Below, piece by piece: positions 7,228 to 15,622 of a stretch of 64,000 nt of DNA. Made by a program: the position numbers and the translations under genes. The stretch comes from Thalassospira sp. GTDB taxonomy: Bacteria > Pseudomonadota > Alphaproteobacteria > Rhodospirillales > Thalassospiraceae. Within the stretch, counting starts at the first letter, position 1; each line of letters starts with the position of its first letter. A model generated the notes under the pieces. It was not told the DNA's origin. It searched no databases and worked only from the letters and a program-made list of their open reading frames with translations. The stretch lies in contig NZ_JAUYHK010000021.1 in NCBI RefSeq assembly GCF_030690045.1, positions 62,001 to 126,000 on the forward strand, given 5' to 3'.

Positions 7228-9632
7228 TCCGGGCCCCACTTCTGTTTGAGTTGCGCAAGATGGTTGTTTGCACCCGGCCCGCTCTTGTAAAACCGGGCTG
7301 AATTGCCAAGCGGCGTCAGATCGACATCAAGGATGACGCTTTCCTCGTACCCGCTGGTTTCGTCGCGCTTGATGATCAGAACACGTCTGTCGTTCTTTTT
7401 GCGGCTCCGGGTACGGCCCCGAATGAACTGAATCTGTTCTTCATTGAGATTGAAGGGGATCAGGCTTTCTTCCGTCACTTTCGAGTTCGGAAAAAAGATA
7501 AAGGTGGCGGTGTTCTCAATGATGGCTTCATAGCCCTCGGATTTTGTCAGGGCGGCAGGATCCTGAAACACCATGCCGACCACACCGCCAAGTTTGCGGT
7601 ATTCGCGATACATCACGCTGCTCAAATCCCGGAAGCCCGGGTTTTGACGCAAACGCGCCGCTTCTTCGATAGTGATGATAAAACCACCCCGGCCTTCCCC
7701 TGCCGCTTTCGCGATTTCGGTAGCGGAATGGAAAATTGCTTCGGAAATATGCGCCACAATTGGCGCACCCAAACTGGGGTCGGCCAGTGCCTGGTTCATG
7801 TTGATGCCAACCATATGTGATTGGCTCAACATTCCGGACAGGCTGTCATGAGGCGAATTAAAGATATGGCTGCGAATGCCCTTGTTACCCTTGTCGTCAA
7901 CCACCCATTGCGCGTATGCGTCGCGCAAATTGGACCGGCGGGCAAAAGCATAAGGGTAAATTGCACTTAAGGTCCGGTCTGGCGGGTTAAGTGTGAACGC
8001 CAGTTCAACCGCCTTGTCGAGTGCCTTCATATCGTCGCTATCAAGATCGATAGCGGCAAGGGACTTAAGAATAAACCGGATGCGTTCCCGGTTTTTAGGC
8101 GTGTCTTCGCCAACATCCAGTGCATTCAGGGCCAGTTCGTCATAGCCCATGTAAATGCCGCCCATCGCTTCCACCATGAAGCGTGACCCTTCCTGAGAGT
8201 CAAAGAGGTAGGAACGGACATTCCTGAATTTCGCAAGCCCGCCCAACAAATGCATCATCAGGGTGGACTTGCCGCTGCCTGCCGGAGCGAACACAAGGAA
8301 GTTCGCAAGGGATAGCGGTTTGTTGACGACGTGGAATTGAAAAGAATAGCTTTGCCCTGACGGCGTGGAAAACCACCTGATTGGTTCGGGGCCAAGAGGA
8401 CTTTCTGCAAGGCCGTTGGGGGAGTGGGGAAACGCCCAGACGGAGGCAATATTCTGGTCGCGGAGGTCAAGGCTTGCCATCATCCGCCCGCCCGGTGGCA
8501 ATAATCCACCTTTGGTCGGTTTGGGCAAGCGGTTGAACCAGCACGACGGCGCACCAGCCGTCTGGATGGAATAACCTATCCGCCGATCACCAAGGATAAT
8601 GCAGATTTCGCGAATGAGTGCGTCGAGAGCTTCTTCGTTTTCTGCACGGGGAATGATGCAAAATTGCGTTGCAAAGAGAGAGGTGTGGTTCTCCTTCAAC
8701 AGTGAAATTATGGCCTGCGTTTCCTTCGCCGCCGCAGGGTTTCCAAAAAATTTGCCAATTTCAGATTGCAGGCGTCGGGCGAAGAAAATGGATGCCTGTT
8801 CCCGCCCCCAAGGTTCGCAGACATGGCTGATTTCCATGTCCCCCTCAAGGGCCATGATTTCGCTCAGGAATTGCGCCGTCAGAACTTCAGGCCAGTGGGT
8901 GACAGTTATGATTTTCTGAACATGCTGTCGCGGCACATGAGTTGTTATAGTGCCGCTTATTTTGTCAAAAGCGATATCTGAAGCAGGCAGGCAGCCCGAC
9001 AGATTGCGACTGGACGCCCGAAGGTCACGGCGATAGTCGCCACTGACCAGACCGTTCAGGAAACCGGTCAACAAACAAGGTTCATCTTCGGCCTCGGGCT
9101 TTTGAAGCAAGACGGGACGATAGGCCGACATTGTTGCCTGAATCTTGTCATCGGCGTCGGCCAGAGCCTGCATATCCGTGCCTGTCAGCACCAGATACCA
9201 GTCGATAAAATAACTGGATTTAAAGCGGCCAGCTTCGGCCTTGCCGATTTCATCAAGTACAGAATTCGGCCATGCAGCATGACTGTCGATAAAGCGTCTT
9301 CGCTTTACGCTGATAAGGCGATGTGACAATCCGGCTTTGCCAAGATCTGAGAACAAATCGGATCGCCCAAGCATCATGGTATGTTGTTCAGCATCGACCC
9401 GGGCATCGTAACTCGTGCCTTCGATGTGCCAGACACGGAAGAGCGAACCGTCTTTATTTCGACCGGTCACGGCATCGTTGTGATCGATGCAAACCAGTTC
9501 AAGTTCGTCTTGCAGCCAGTCCCGTTTCAGATCGCCGAGCATGAATTTACGGCTTGCCGGGATGACAAGACCGGCCCCCATGAGAGAAACGAGACCTGTT
9601 GCGACAACTTCGGTCCAGATCATTTGCGACAT
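7209..9632 (-). CDS. virB4: VirB4/TrbE-family conjugation ATPase
   Basis: Predicted cytoplasmic/inner-membrane ATPase that powers pilus assembly and substrate transfer. At 807 residues it has normal VirB4 length. The N-terminal half is the CagE/TrbE/VirB domain. Walker A is Ala-Gly-Ser-Gly-Lys-Ser-Thr near residues 451-457, and the Walker B-like region FIITIEEAARL lies near residue 640. A further conserved stretch, VGMVFQDPAAL, follows. A short hydrophobic segment at the very N-terminus (residues 10-25) may anchor it to the membrane. It overlaps virB3 at its start and virB5 at its stop. Confidence 0.95.
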   Translation of the reverse strand: MSQMIWTEVVATGLVSLMGAGLVIPASRKFMLGDLKRDWLQDELELVCIDHNDAVTGRNKDGSLFRVWHIEGTSYDARVDAEQHTMMLGRSDLFSDLGKAGLSHRLISVKRRRFIDSHAAWPNSVLDEIGKAEAGRFKSSYFIDWYLVLTGTDMQALADADDKIQATMSAYRPVLLQKPEAEDEPCLLTGFLNGLVSGDYRRDLRASSRNLSGCLPASDIAFDKISGTITTHVPRQHVQKIITVTHWPEVLTAQFLSEIMALEGDMEISHVCEPWGREQASIFFARRLQSEIGKFFGNPAAAKETQAIISLLKENHTSLFATQFCIIPRAENEEALDALIREICIILGDRRIGYSIQTAGAPSCWFNRLPKPTKGGLLPPGGRMMASLDLRDQNIASVWAFPHSPNGLAESPLGPEPIRWFSTPSGQSYSFQFHVVNKPLSLANFLVFAPAGSGKSTLMMHLLGGLAKFRNVRSYLFDSQEGSRFMVEAMGGIYMGYDELALNALDVGEDTPKNRERIRFILKSLAAIDLDSDDMKALDKAVELAFTLNPPDRTLSAIYPYAFARRSNLRDAYAQWVVDDKGNKGIRSHIFNSPHDSLSGMLSQSHMVGINMNQALADPSLGAPIVAHISEAIFHSATEIAKAAGEGRGGFIITIEEAARLRQNPGFRDLSSVMYREYRKLGGVVGMVFQDPAALTKSEGYEAIIENTATFIFFPNSKVTEESLIPFNLNEEQIQFIRGRTRSRKKNDRRVLIIKRDETSGYEESVILDVDLTPLGNSARFYKSGPGANNHLAQLKQKWGPEWTNHI

Positions 9633-9925
9633 CCTCCTGTTGAAAGGATGCTGTTCGTCCCCCGACGCTTCGTCCAGAAGCGCGGCGCAAGCATCAGTTC
9701 CTTGTCGTAAAAGGGGTTTTTGCGATATCTGCCGAGCAATATGAACCAGCTACCGGCGATGCCAATGACACCGCTTGGAATGGCAATTGCCAATGACCGC
9801 AGTAAAAGCGGAATAAGGAGCGCCAGCGCCCCGCCAATCACGACCAGCACAATCAACCTCATTGGCAAACCGGCCAATGTCATTTCATGCTGAATGTGAA
9901 CCTGCACTACACTTGCCGCCTTCAT
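9620..9925 (-). CDS. virB3: VirB3/TrbD-family type IV secretion protein
   Basis: A 101-residue inner-membrane protein with two adjacent hydrophobic stretches (about residues 22-42 and 48-68). The short soluble tail has the Arg-Lys-Asn-Pro-Phe/Tyr motif and an LMLAPRFW stretch that are usual in VirB3-like proteins near the VirB4 contact region. It lies between the pilin gene and virB4, overlapping virB4 by 13 bases, which is the standard order. A GGAG Shine-Dalgarno sits ahead of the start. Confidence 0.85.
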   Translation of the reverse strand: MKAASVVQVHIQHEMTLAGLPMRLIVLVVIGGALALLIPLLLRSLAIAIPSGVIGIAGSWFILLGRYRKNPFYDKELMLAPRFWTKRRGTNSILSTGGCRK

Positions 9926-9937
9926 CTCACGCTCCTG

Positions 9938-10270
9938 TTAGCTGATGAAGGAAAGCATTTGTTCGGCAATCGTCGGGGATGCCACACCAATAATCCCGCC
10001 AATAACCCTGGTCAGTGCCTGTTGTGCATCAAGCCTACCGGTGACAGCTCCCCAGCCCCCCCAGACACACAATCCGAGGCCAAGAAGAACGACGATAATC
10101 GCTCCGCCACCTTCTGAAATCAGTTTAAGGCCCTCGACAATGAAGCTGTACCATTTGGTGTCACCGGAACTGCCTCCAAGGTCTATGCCCTGAGCAAGTG
10201 CCGGATCGGTGATGGCAATCGTGGCAATCGCCGCAAGGGCCGCTATCGTTAAAAGATGTTTGGTCTTCAT
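9938..10270 (-). CDS. virB2: VirB2/TrbC-family pilin
   Basis: Predicted major conjugative pilin precursor, 110 residues. The signal peptide ends at Ala-Leu-Ala-Gln near residue 27. The mature peptide has two hydrophobic helices (about residues 53-73 and 85-105) separated by a short polar loop with Arg-Leu-Asp, the usual TrbC/VirB2 layout. The Met-Lys-Thr-Lys start is preferred over one seven codons upstream because a GAGGAA Shine-Dalgarno lies directly before it. It is the first of the virB-type genes after traM. Confidence 0.88.
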   Translation of the reverse strand: MKTKHLLTIAALAAIATIAITDPALAQGIDLGGSSGDTKWYSFIVEGLKLISEGGGAIIVVLLGLGLCVWGGWGAVTGRLDAQQALTRVIGGIIGVASPTIAEQMLSFIS

Positions 10271-10305
10271 TTTTTCCTCGTCGTTTTTCAATTTTGGGAC
10301 TGGTG

Positions 10306-10743
10306 CTATCGGATGGTTATGAACAGCACGCCGAGCGTGAAGAACGCGGCGAGCAAGTTCACGGCGGTCAGGATTCCCAGAGCGAATAGGGATTTTTTGA
10401 AGTTGGCCGTCGCACGGTCGGCCTGTCTCGCGGCCTCGTTCATGGCTTCGACACGTTCGCGCACCACATCGCCGATGGCTTCATTCTTGAAGGTCTGGAT
10501 CGAAACATTTACGTCGCGGGTGAAACCGTCCGCCGCAGCCTGAACAGCTTTTTCGGTATCCCGGCGTGTGCGTTCATTCAGCTTTTCTTGCTGATCGAGA
10601 GCGATGCGCAACATTGTGAAAACAAGCAGGATCGGATCATCTTTGCCGACCGAAACCTCATGTTTTTTCCACAAGAAAGTGCGCAGTTCATCGGACGTGT
10701 CGATGCTGTCTGGAAGTGGCGGCATGTCGTCGAGAGAAGACAT
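10306..10743 (-). CDS. traM: TraM-like conjugal transfer protein
   Basis: A 145-residue protein with a soluble acidic N-terminus, a middle helical region rich in Arg/Glu/Ala (about residues 45-110), and one or two hydrophobic segments at the C-terminus (about residues 118-143). Size, layout and position directly after a TraL-like gene match TraM of IncP plasmids. The start shares one base with the traL stop (TGATG), pointing to coupled translation. TraM is accessory for transfer and its biochemical role is not well known. The call rests on synteny and general layout rather than a motif. Confidence 0.7.
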   Translation of the reverse strand: MSSLDDMPPLPDSIDTSDELRTFLWKKHEVSVGKDDPILLVFTMLRIALDQQEKLNERTRRDTEKAVQAAADGFTRDVNVSIQTFKNEAIGDVVRERVEAMNEAARQADRATANFKKSLFALGILTAVNLLAAFFTLGVLFITIR

Positions 10744-11489
10744 CACAACATCGCCTCTTCCATGATATTGAAGAGCGTGCGCCATGTCGTTTTCAGGCGC
10801 TGTTTTGCCATGACCTTGAAATGTTCAGATCTGATCGCTTCGTCGAACGTCAGACGCGCTTGAGTCATCTGGGCAATGTCATGGCCATAAGTGGACTGAC
10901 GCACTGCCGGAAGTCGAACAAGGCTATGAAATCGGGCACTGTTTTTCTTGTAGAGCGCCGATTGTTCAAAGCCTTCCGGCTCTGCGCCGGGTCGGGTTCT
11001 CGCAACCCGGCCATAAACGAATTCATTGATCCACACGACAACAGGGATATCGGGCAGGTGAACAAGAACTTCGGCAAGCCCGCGCATGGTGTCATCAAGG
11101 GCTTGGCCGCCGACAAGTACGCAATGCAGTCGCACGTCATGACCTGATTCACGCAACATCGTAAGCACTTGTGATTCAAGCAGGTAAGACAGTAACGGAA
11201 GGAACGTGCTTGATCCGTTGTCGATGTTTGCGACCGCGTTTTCTGGCAGTGCGACAAGGTCTTCGATCAGATCATCGAAAAATCGTGGATTGATTTCATC
11301 TTCGCGCTCGCCAAGAATGACGACCTTGACCGGGAATGCCTTGTAACCTGCAAGGGTCTGATTCACCGGGTCGGTATCGAACCCGTGTGCTTCAATGTTT
11401 TTTTGATGGTAATATTGCATCAACAGGCTGTTGATGAATGATTTCCCAACGCCGCCTTTGCCCTGCAAGGTGATGTTAATCAACGCCAT
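10743..11489 (-). CDS. traL: TraL-like ParA-family ATPase
   Basis: A 248-residue P-loop ATPase of the ParA/MinD type, matching TraL of IncP plasmids in size and neighbours. The deviant Walker A Gly-Lys-Gly-Gly-Val-Gly-Lys-Ser lies at residues 9-16, and FDTDPVNQTL and the NIDNGSSTFLPLL region form the later nucleotide-binding parts. It starts at the Met-Ala-Leu-Ile-Asn codon; the longer frame upstream lies inside the HTH gene. It overlaps the HTH gene by 14 bases and traM by one. It probably acts in DNA processing or positioning during transfer, not plasmid partition, since no parB is next to it. Confidence 0.82.
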   Translation of the reverse strand: MALINITLQGKGGVGKSFINSLLMQYYHQKNIEAHGFDTDPVNQTLAGYKAFPVKVVILGEREDEINPRFFDDLIEDLVALPENAVANIDNGSSTFLPLLSYLLESQVLTMLRESGHDVRLHCVLVGGQALDDTMRGLAEVLVHLPDIPVVVWINEFVYGRVARTRPGAEPEGFEQSALYKKNSARFHSLVRLPAVRQSTYGHDIAQMTQARLTFDEAIRSEHFKVMAKQRLKTTWRTLFNIMEEAML

Positions 11490-11709
11490 CGGCGATAACT
11501 CCGTCTGAAATGATGATTTTGATGCCAAGCTCGTTGGCGAGTTTGAATAGCTTTGCGGCATCCAGATCACCGACGCCATTTTCAAAATTGCGATAGGTTC
11601 GTTCGGACACGCCAACAATGGCGGCAGCCTTTGGCTGCGCCAATCCAAGTGCCTTGCGCTGCTCCTGGATACGACGGTGGAAGGTCAGATAATCGCCCTG
11701 CCAGCTCAT
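11476..11709 (-). CDS. Small HTH (Xre-like) regulator
   Basis: A 77-residue protein that is almost entirely a helix-turn-helix domain of the Cro/CI type. The recognition region lies near residues 30-50 (AAAIVGVSERTYRNFENG), followed by a helical tail. The start is chosen for the strong GGAGGTCG Shine-Dalgarno. Placed between traK-like and traL-like genes on the same strand, it is a good candidate for the transfer-operon regulator. The perfect palindrome at 12301-12318 upstream of traK is a possible target, but nothing in the sequence proves it. Confidence 0.8.
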   Translation of the reverse strand: MSWQGDYLTFHRRIQEQRKALGLAQPKAAAIVGVSERTYRNFENGVGDLDAAKLFKLANELGIKIIISDGVIADGVD

Positions 11710-11851
11710 TCGACCTCCAATGGCAGAACTGGTGCGCGACAAATATGCTTCATGAATTTCCCCTCTGGTTTTCTGTCCTTATCGCCTGAAACCTGACTGT
11801 GATTGCCCGGGAAGAGGGGAGGATCGTTGCCGCAGGACATAACCACTCTGG

Positions 11852-12220
11852 TCATTGTTCGGCCTCATTCGGTTGCGTGTCGTCGTCCCAGAACTCTAAG
11901 GAAACTGGCGTCATGCGACCTTCAATTGTTGATGAGTTTGATGGCCCGCTGGGTGAGGGCATACGCCTGGGCAAAGACGAAACGGGTGCAGTCACCTGTT
12001 TCGATGCTTTTAGGACGGATTTCGGGAGAGAGATGGAGGAGGGGCTGGACAACAGGGTGTTGAACCAGAAATAGAATGATCGCTTGGACATGGTTATGCG
12101 ACCCGCCACGCGCAGATCGTGGTAAATCCGATGTCTGGATTTACCTTTCCCATGCTCATCAAAAATCTCACCGCGCAAGGCGATGAATTCGATTTTTGCC
12201 TGCCCCCAAATGGCGACCAT
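11852..12220 (-). CDS. traK: TraK-like relaxosome accessory protein
   Basis: A 122-residue protein. Its N-terminal half (IEFIALRGEI, then IYHDLRVAGRITMSKRSF near residues 34-52) resembles the DNA-binding region of IncP TraK, the protein that wraps origin-of-transfer DNA. The second half is Ser/Pro-rich and looks unstructured. Followed by HTH, traL and traM genes on the same strand, the synteny supports TraK. The Shine-Dalgarno is weak (GGGG seven bases before the ATG). The comparison is from memory, so a profile search is needed to settle it. Confidence 0.65.
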   Translation of the reverse strand: MVAIWGQAKIEFIALRGEIFDEHGKGKSRHRIYHDLRVAGRITMSKRSFYFWFNTLLSSPSSISLPKSVLKASKQVTAPVSSLPRRMPSPSGPSNSSTIEGRMTPVSLEFWDDDTQPNEAEQ

Positions 12221-12300
12221 CTAAAACCCCATCAGGTCATTAACGACTTGACAAGGAAGAGCGGTTTAGGGTTGCATCGCATTGCGAGTGAAAGTTTTCT

Positions 12301-12318
12301 TTAGGGATATATCCCTAA
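12301..12318. promoter_or_regulatory. Perfect 18-bp palindrome upstream of traK
   Basis: TTAGGGATATATCCCTAA reads the same on both strands and lies 81 bases upstream of the traK start. A half-site-like TTTAGGG recurs at about 12265. Its position and symmetry suggest an operator for the transfer operon, perhaps bound by the small HTH protein encoded downstream. The binding protein is inferred. Confidence 0.5.
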
Positions 12319-12348
12319 CTCGCAGGTCTTAAAATCTTTTGGGCGAAC

Positions 12349-12362
12349 GCCCCCGCAACCAA
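12349..12362 (+). other. Short copy of initiator tRNA 3' end (probable attachment-site remnant)
   Basis: GCCCCCGCAACCAA equals the acceptor strand, discriminator base and CCA of an initiator tRNA gene plus one base. It is shared exactly with 12517-12530. The sequence before it does not fold into the rest of a tRNA. A strong hairpin terminator follows at once, as would follow a real tRNA gene. Best read as one junction of an element inserted at tRNA-fMet. Confidence 0.6.
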
Positions 12363-12366
12363 CATC

Positions 12367-12396
12367 AAAAAGCTCGCCCTCGTGGCGGGCTTTTTT
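12367..12396. terminator. Bidirectional Rho-independent terminator
   Basis: AAAAAGC..CGCC pairs with GGCG..GCTTTTT across a five-base loop, giving a GC-rich stem flanked by A and T runs. It follows the first tRNA-fMet-like fragment. Confidence 0.7.
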
Positions 12397-12433
12397 ATTG
12401 TTCGTTTGCCGGGTGCAGATGGATGGGAAGATC

Positions 12434-12457
12434 GCAAACAGGCCAATGCCTGTTTGC
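12434..12457. repeat. Perfect inverted repeat between the two attachment-like sites
   Basis: GCAAACAGGC and GCCTGTTTGC form a perfect 10-bp stem around a CAAT loop. There is no T-run, so it is not an obvious terminator. It lies in the 155-base stretch between the two tRNA-fMet 3' fragments and could be an integrase arm or excisionase site. Role unknown. I see no gene in this stretch. Confidence 0.45.
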
Positions 12458-12510
12458 CAAGGTTCTTTGCGGAGCCCATAGGGCGGAGCTGGGCGACCGA
12501 AGGGAGACCT

Positions 12511-12530
12511 AATCCTGCCCCCGCAACCAA
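12511..12530 (+). other. Initiator tRNA 3'-end duplication, probable att site of the conjugative element
   Basis: AATCCTGCCCCCGCAACCA corresponds to the end of the T-loop, the T-stem 3' strand CCTGC, the acceptor 3' strand CCCCGCA with the A72 typical of initiator tRNA, the discriminator A and CCA. The upstream bases are not tRNA, so only the 3' end is present. That is the usual footprint of tyrosine-recombinase integration into a tRNA gene. A native-looking terminator follows, then ordinary metabolic genes begin. It marks the right border of the transfer region. Confidence 0.75.
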
Positions 12531-12531
12531 T

Positions 12532-12566
12532 AAAAACCCTGTCACTTCATCGGTGGCAGGGTTTTT
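12532..12566. terminator. Bidirectional Rho-independent terminator
   Basis: AAAAACCCTG pairs with CAGGGTTTTT, extended by CAC/GTG, around a seven-base loop. It lies two bases after the tRNA-like CCA. It would end both the former tRNA transcript on the plus strand and the M20 peptidase transcript on the minus strand. Confidence 0.8.
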
Positions 12567-12593
12567 GTTTGGGGCTCCGGTCAGTACACCTGT

Positions 12594-13985
12594 TTACCGT
12601 CCCGGCGCATTCACGCCCAAATCCCAGAATATCCCGGCCATGATTTGAAGTGCCTCGCGGCTCAGGCTTTTGAGGATATGTTCGTTGGGGGCGTGTTGCG
12701 AGCAGGCGGCATAGGAATGCGGGATCCACACGGTCGGCATGCCAAGGATATAGGCAAAGGTTTCGTTGGGCAGGGATCCGCCCAGATTGGGCAGAACTGC
12801 CGGGCGCAGGCCGGTGGTCGTGATGATTGAATTTTTCGCCCATTCAACCCACGGGTGATCGGGATCCAGGCGGGTGGCGCGGAAAAAGCCCTTGTCTGCC
12901 GGGATGATCTCGACATCGGTAAAGCCGTGATGATCAAGATGACGGCGCAGGGCGGGCAGGATATCTTCGGGATCGGTGCCGACAACATAACGCAACTGAC
13001 AATGGGCGATGGAGTCCGGAGCAATCGCATTGACAGGCCGGTCGGCATTGCCGGTTTTCGTGGCCAGCACGGCAAAGCTGTTCCAGCCATAGACCTTTTC
13101 CGACAGGCTGAGGCTTTCTTCGCCCCAGTCCGGGTCGATGGCCGGGCCGTTTTCGCTGTCGCGGATCGGGCAATCCTTTAAGGCCTCGCGCACTTCGGGT
13201 GTCAGGCTGTCGGGACGCCATTCGGGGATTTTGATCTGGCCGCGCCGATCCGTGATGGTGGTCAGCGCATGGGCCAGCACAATGGTCGGATCGCGCAGCA
13301 AACCGCCCCAATTGCCGGAATGATGGCCGCCATCACGATATTTGATCGACAGGGCAAAATTGATCGCGCCGCGTGATCCCATAAACAGGGTCGGGCGTTC
13401 CGGGCTGAGGCGCGGGCCGTCCGAGGCAATCAGAACATCGGCAGCAAACAGATCGCGATGTTCGGTGAACAATTCGGCGAGACCGGGAGAACCGGTTTCC
13501 TCGCCGGTTTCGATAATAACCTTGCAGTTAAATCCCAGCGTGCCGCGTTCCTGAAGCACGGCCCGAAGGGCGGCAAGATTGATGCAATGTTGCCCCTTGT
13601 TATCTGCCGTGCCGCGGCCATAAATCCGGTCGCCTTCGACGGTAATTTTAAAGGGATCCAGACCATCGCGCCATTGACCCTGCTGGGCATGAATGACATC
13701 GCCATGCCCATAGATCAGAATTGTCGGAAAGGTGCTGTCTTCGTGGCGTTCAGCAAACAGGAACGGGCCAAAGCCGGTTTTGGGATTTTCCATGACGCGG
13801 GTTGAAAATGCCATCCCGGACAGAAGCGGGATCATTTGTTCATCGAGATACCGGTACAGTTCGGTGATGCGTTCGGGCTTCTGGCTTTCGGTCGGGATTT
13901 CAACCAGACGGGTCAATTCGTCCAGAAAGCTGCCATCATCAAAATAACGGGTGATGGTATCAATTGTTTTGGCGCGCGTTGTCAT
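12594..13985 (-). CDS. M20-family metallopeptidase (dipeptidase-like)
   Basis: Predicted cytoplasmic zinc peptidase of 463 residues. Metal ligands are visible in order: His in YGHGDVIHA (near residue 95), Asp in [10 protein letters not shown] (about 130), the catalytic/bridging Glu pair in [10 protein letters not shown] (about 163), Asp in IASDGP (about 190) and a C-terminal His in HAPNEHIL. A dimerisation domain sits between. Substrate is probably a short peptide. Its start overlaps the gamma-glutamyltransferase stop by four bases, and the operon also encodes a peptide importer, so it may cleave the dipeptide left after gamma-glutamyl removal. That is inference. Confidence 0.88.
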   Translation of the reverse strand: MTTRAKTIDTITRYFDDGSFLDELTRLVEIPTESQKPERITELYRYLDEQMIPLLSGMAFSTRVMENPKTGFGPFLFAERHEDSTFPTILIYGHGDVIHAQQGQWRDGLDPFKITVEGDRIYGRGTADNKGQHCINLAALRAVLQERGTLGFNCKVIIETGEETGSPGLAELFTEHRDLFAADVLIASDGPRLSPERPTLFMGSRGAINFALSIKYRDGGHHSGNWGGLLRDPTIVLAHALTTITDRRGQIKIPEWRPDSLTPEVREALKDCPIRDSENGPAIDPDWGEESLSLSEKVYGWNSFAVLATKTGNADRPVNAIAPDSIAHCQLRYVVGTDPEDILPALRRHLDHHGFTDVEIIPADKGFFRATRLDPDHPWVEWAKNSIITTTGLRPAVLPNLGGSLPNETFAYILGMPTVWIPHSYAACSQHAPNEHILKSLSREALQIMAGIFWDLGVNAPGR

Positions 13986-15568
13986 TGCGTTTCTTCCTGT
14001 GTGTTTTCGGCGATGGCATCGCCCCAGGGCGACATGATTTCGGTGGCGCCCTGATTGGTATTGCCCCGGCGTTCGACCCCGGCCGGACAGGCAAAGGCAT
14101 AAGGGAAAACAGTGCGGCGTGTGGTCACGCATTGGTGCTGGTCGCGCAGACGGGCCAGGATATCGGGCGACAGGTTTTGATCGGCAATCACGGTATCGCC
14201 GCCACTGCTGTCGATGCGAGGTTGATGAAAGGCATCCTCAAGGCTCATGCTGTAATCCATCATGAAAGAGGTCAGTTGCAAGACAGCGGGCAATATCTTG
14301 CGTCCACCCGATGCCCCAATGGCAAAGCGCCGATCCCTGATCTGTCCAATCGCTGGGCAAACATTCATCAGGCACCGTTTGTTTGGTGCCAGCGAATTGG
14401 GTTTGCCGGGTTCGGGATCGAACCACAGAATGCCGTTATTCATTAAAAGGCCGCTGCCGGGCAGGACCACCTTGGAGCCGAAGATCGACAGCAATGTCTG
14501 GGTGACGGCAACCATATTGCCGTGCCGGTCCACAACGCTGAAATGGGTGGTGCAGGTTGGCGCACGGCTGTCATCCATGTCGCCCATCGTGCCCAGACGC
14601 CGGTGATAGGTGCGTTTCAAGGCATCGATACAGGCCAGATAAAATTCTGCCGTCGGGCGGTTTCCGGTGAAAGTTTGCTGGCCCATCATTGTCAGGCATT
14701 CAGCCAGATTGTCCCCGGCTGTCAGTGACGGTGCGGCAAATACGGTGCCGTCGCGATAGGGGACTTCCAGCGGGTCCTGCCATGTTGCACGGTATGATTT
14801 AAGGTCATCAAGGGACAGGCAGCCGCCCGCATCCTGAACCTCGGCAGCCATCTGGGCGGCAAGATCGCCCTCGTAAAATTCGCGTGGCCCCCTGTCGGCC
14901 AGACGGCGCAGGGTTTGGGCCATGGCGGCAAGATGGATGCGTTTGTCCGAAAGGGCCGTCCAGCCTGCAATGGTCGGCCAGATGCCATCTTCGAGAAAAA
15001 CCGCCGCTGCCGCCGGATTAGCCGCCAGTTCGCGGGTGCTTGAGGCAATGATCAGGGCGGCATACCAGTCAACGGCAAGGCCTTTGTCGGCCAGACCTGC
15101 TGCCGGAAGGATCAGATCGCGCCACGGTCGTGTGCCAAATTTGTCATGGGCCAGTTCCATGCCCGCCACAGTGCCGGGGACGGCAATGGCAGTTGCCCCC
15201 AACTGGTTGCGGTCATCGACAACGCGGGACCACGGAAACAAATCCCCGGCCTTGCCGGTTCCGCTCAGGGGATAATCCGCCGGGTTCAATCCCGCCGGGG
15301 ACCGCATGCCGAAATTAAGGGCATAGGTGCGGTTTTCGTTGGCGCGATAAATCATCATCGCCCCGCCCCCGGCCGGGCCACTCATCCAGGGTTCCAGCAC
15401 ACCCATGGCAAAGGAGGTGGCGATAGCGGCATCCACGGCATCGCCGCCATCGGCCAGAATGGCAGCACCAATTTGTGCCCCGCCTTTGTGCTGGGCCGCA
15501 ACAATGCCGCCATTGACCTTTGTCACCACAGGTTTTCGGGTGATCTGGGAATTGGAGAAATTATCCAT
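13982..15568 (-). CDS. ggt: Gamma-glutamyltransferase/hydrolase family protein
   Basis: Ntn-hydrolase that should cleave itself into two chains before the catalytic Thr at about residue 340 in Cys-Thr-Thr-His-Phe-Ser-Val-Val-Asp. Other family marks are [18 protein letters not shown] and GPAGGGA in the large chain. The small chain carries GNMVAVTQT and [10 protein letters not shown], and the expected GASGGRKI oxyanion region comes later. Unlike the periplasmic E. coli enzyme it has no signal peptide from the Met-Asp-Asn start, so it probably works in the cytoplasm on imported gamma-glutamyl compounds. At 528 residues it is slightly shorter than the classic enzyme. It is coupled to the M20 peptidase gene. 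Confidence 0.92.
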   Translation of the reverse strand: MDNFSNSQITRKPVVTKVNGGIVAAQHKGGAQIGAAILADGGDAVDAAIATSFAMGVLEPWMSGPAGGGAMMIYRANENRTYALNFGMRSPAGLNPADYPLSGTGKAGDLFPWSRVVDDRNQLGATAIAVPGTVAGMELAHDKFGTRPWRDLILPAAGLADKGLAVDWYAALIIASSTRELAANPAAAAVFLEDGIWPTIAGWTALSDKRIHLAAMAQTLRRLADRGPREFYEGDLAAQMAAEVQDAGGCLSLDDLKSYRATWQDPLEVPYRDGTVFAAPSLTAGDNLAECLTMMGQQTFTGNRPTAEFYLACIDALKRTYHRRLGTMGDMDDSRAPTCTTHFSVVDRHGNMVAVTQTLLSIFGSKVVLPGSGLLMNNGILWFDPEPGKPNSLAPNKRCLMNVCPAIGQIRDRRFAIGASGGRKILPAVLQLTSFMMDYSMSLEDAFHQPRIDSSGGDTVIADQNLSPDILARLRDQHQCVTTRRTVFPYAFACPAGVERRGNTNQGATEIMSPWGDAIAENTQEETQ

Positions 15569-15622
15569 CAACGTCACTTTGCAGAATGTCGGAAAGAGAG
15601 GCAAAACCGGTTTGAGGGGGTG

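Noticed and set aside
12248-12276. Plus-strand TTGACA as a sigma-70 promoter
   Set aside because: No acceptable -10 at the right distance and no gene downstream on that strand before the terminators.
12260-12362. A complete tRNA-fMet ahead of the first CCA
   Set aside because: The upstream bases do not form T-, anticodon or D-arms; only the 3' end is present.
12505-12522. Resemblance to the IncP origin-of-transfer nick site (ATCCTG followed by C-run) next to a traK-like gene
   Set aside because: The same bases are fully explained as the 3' end of an initiator tRNA, including CCA. The nick-site match is only six or seven bases, and I could not confirm the expected orientation relative to traK.
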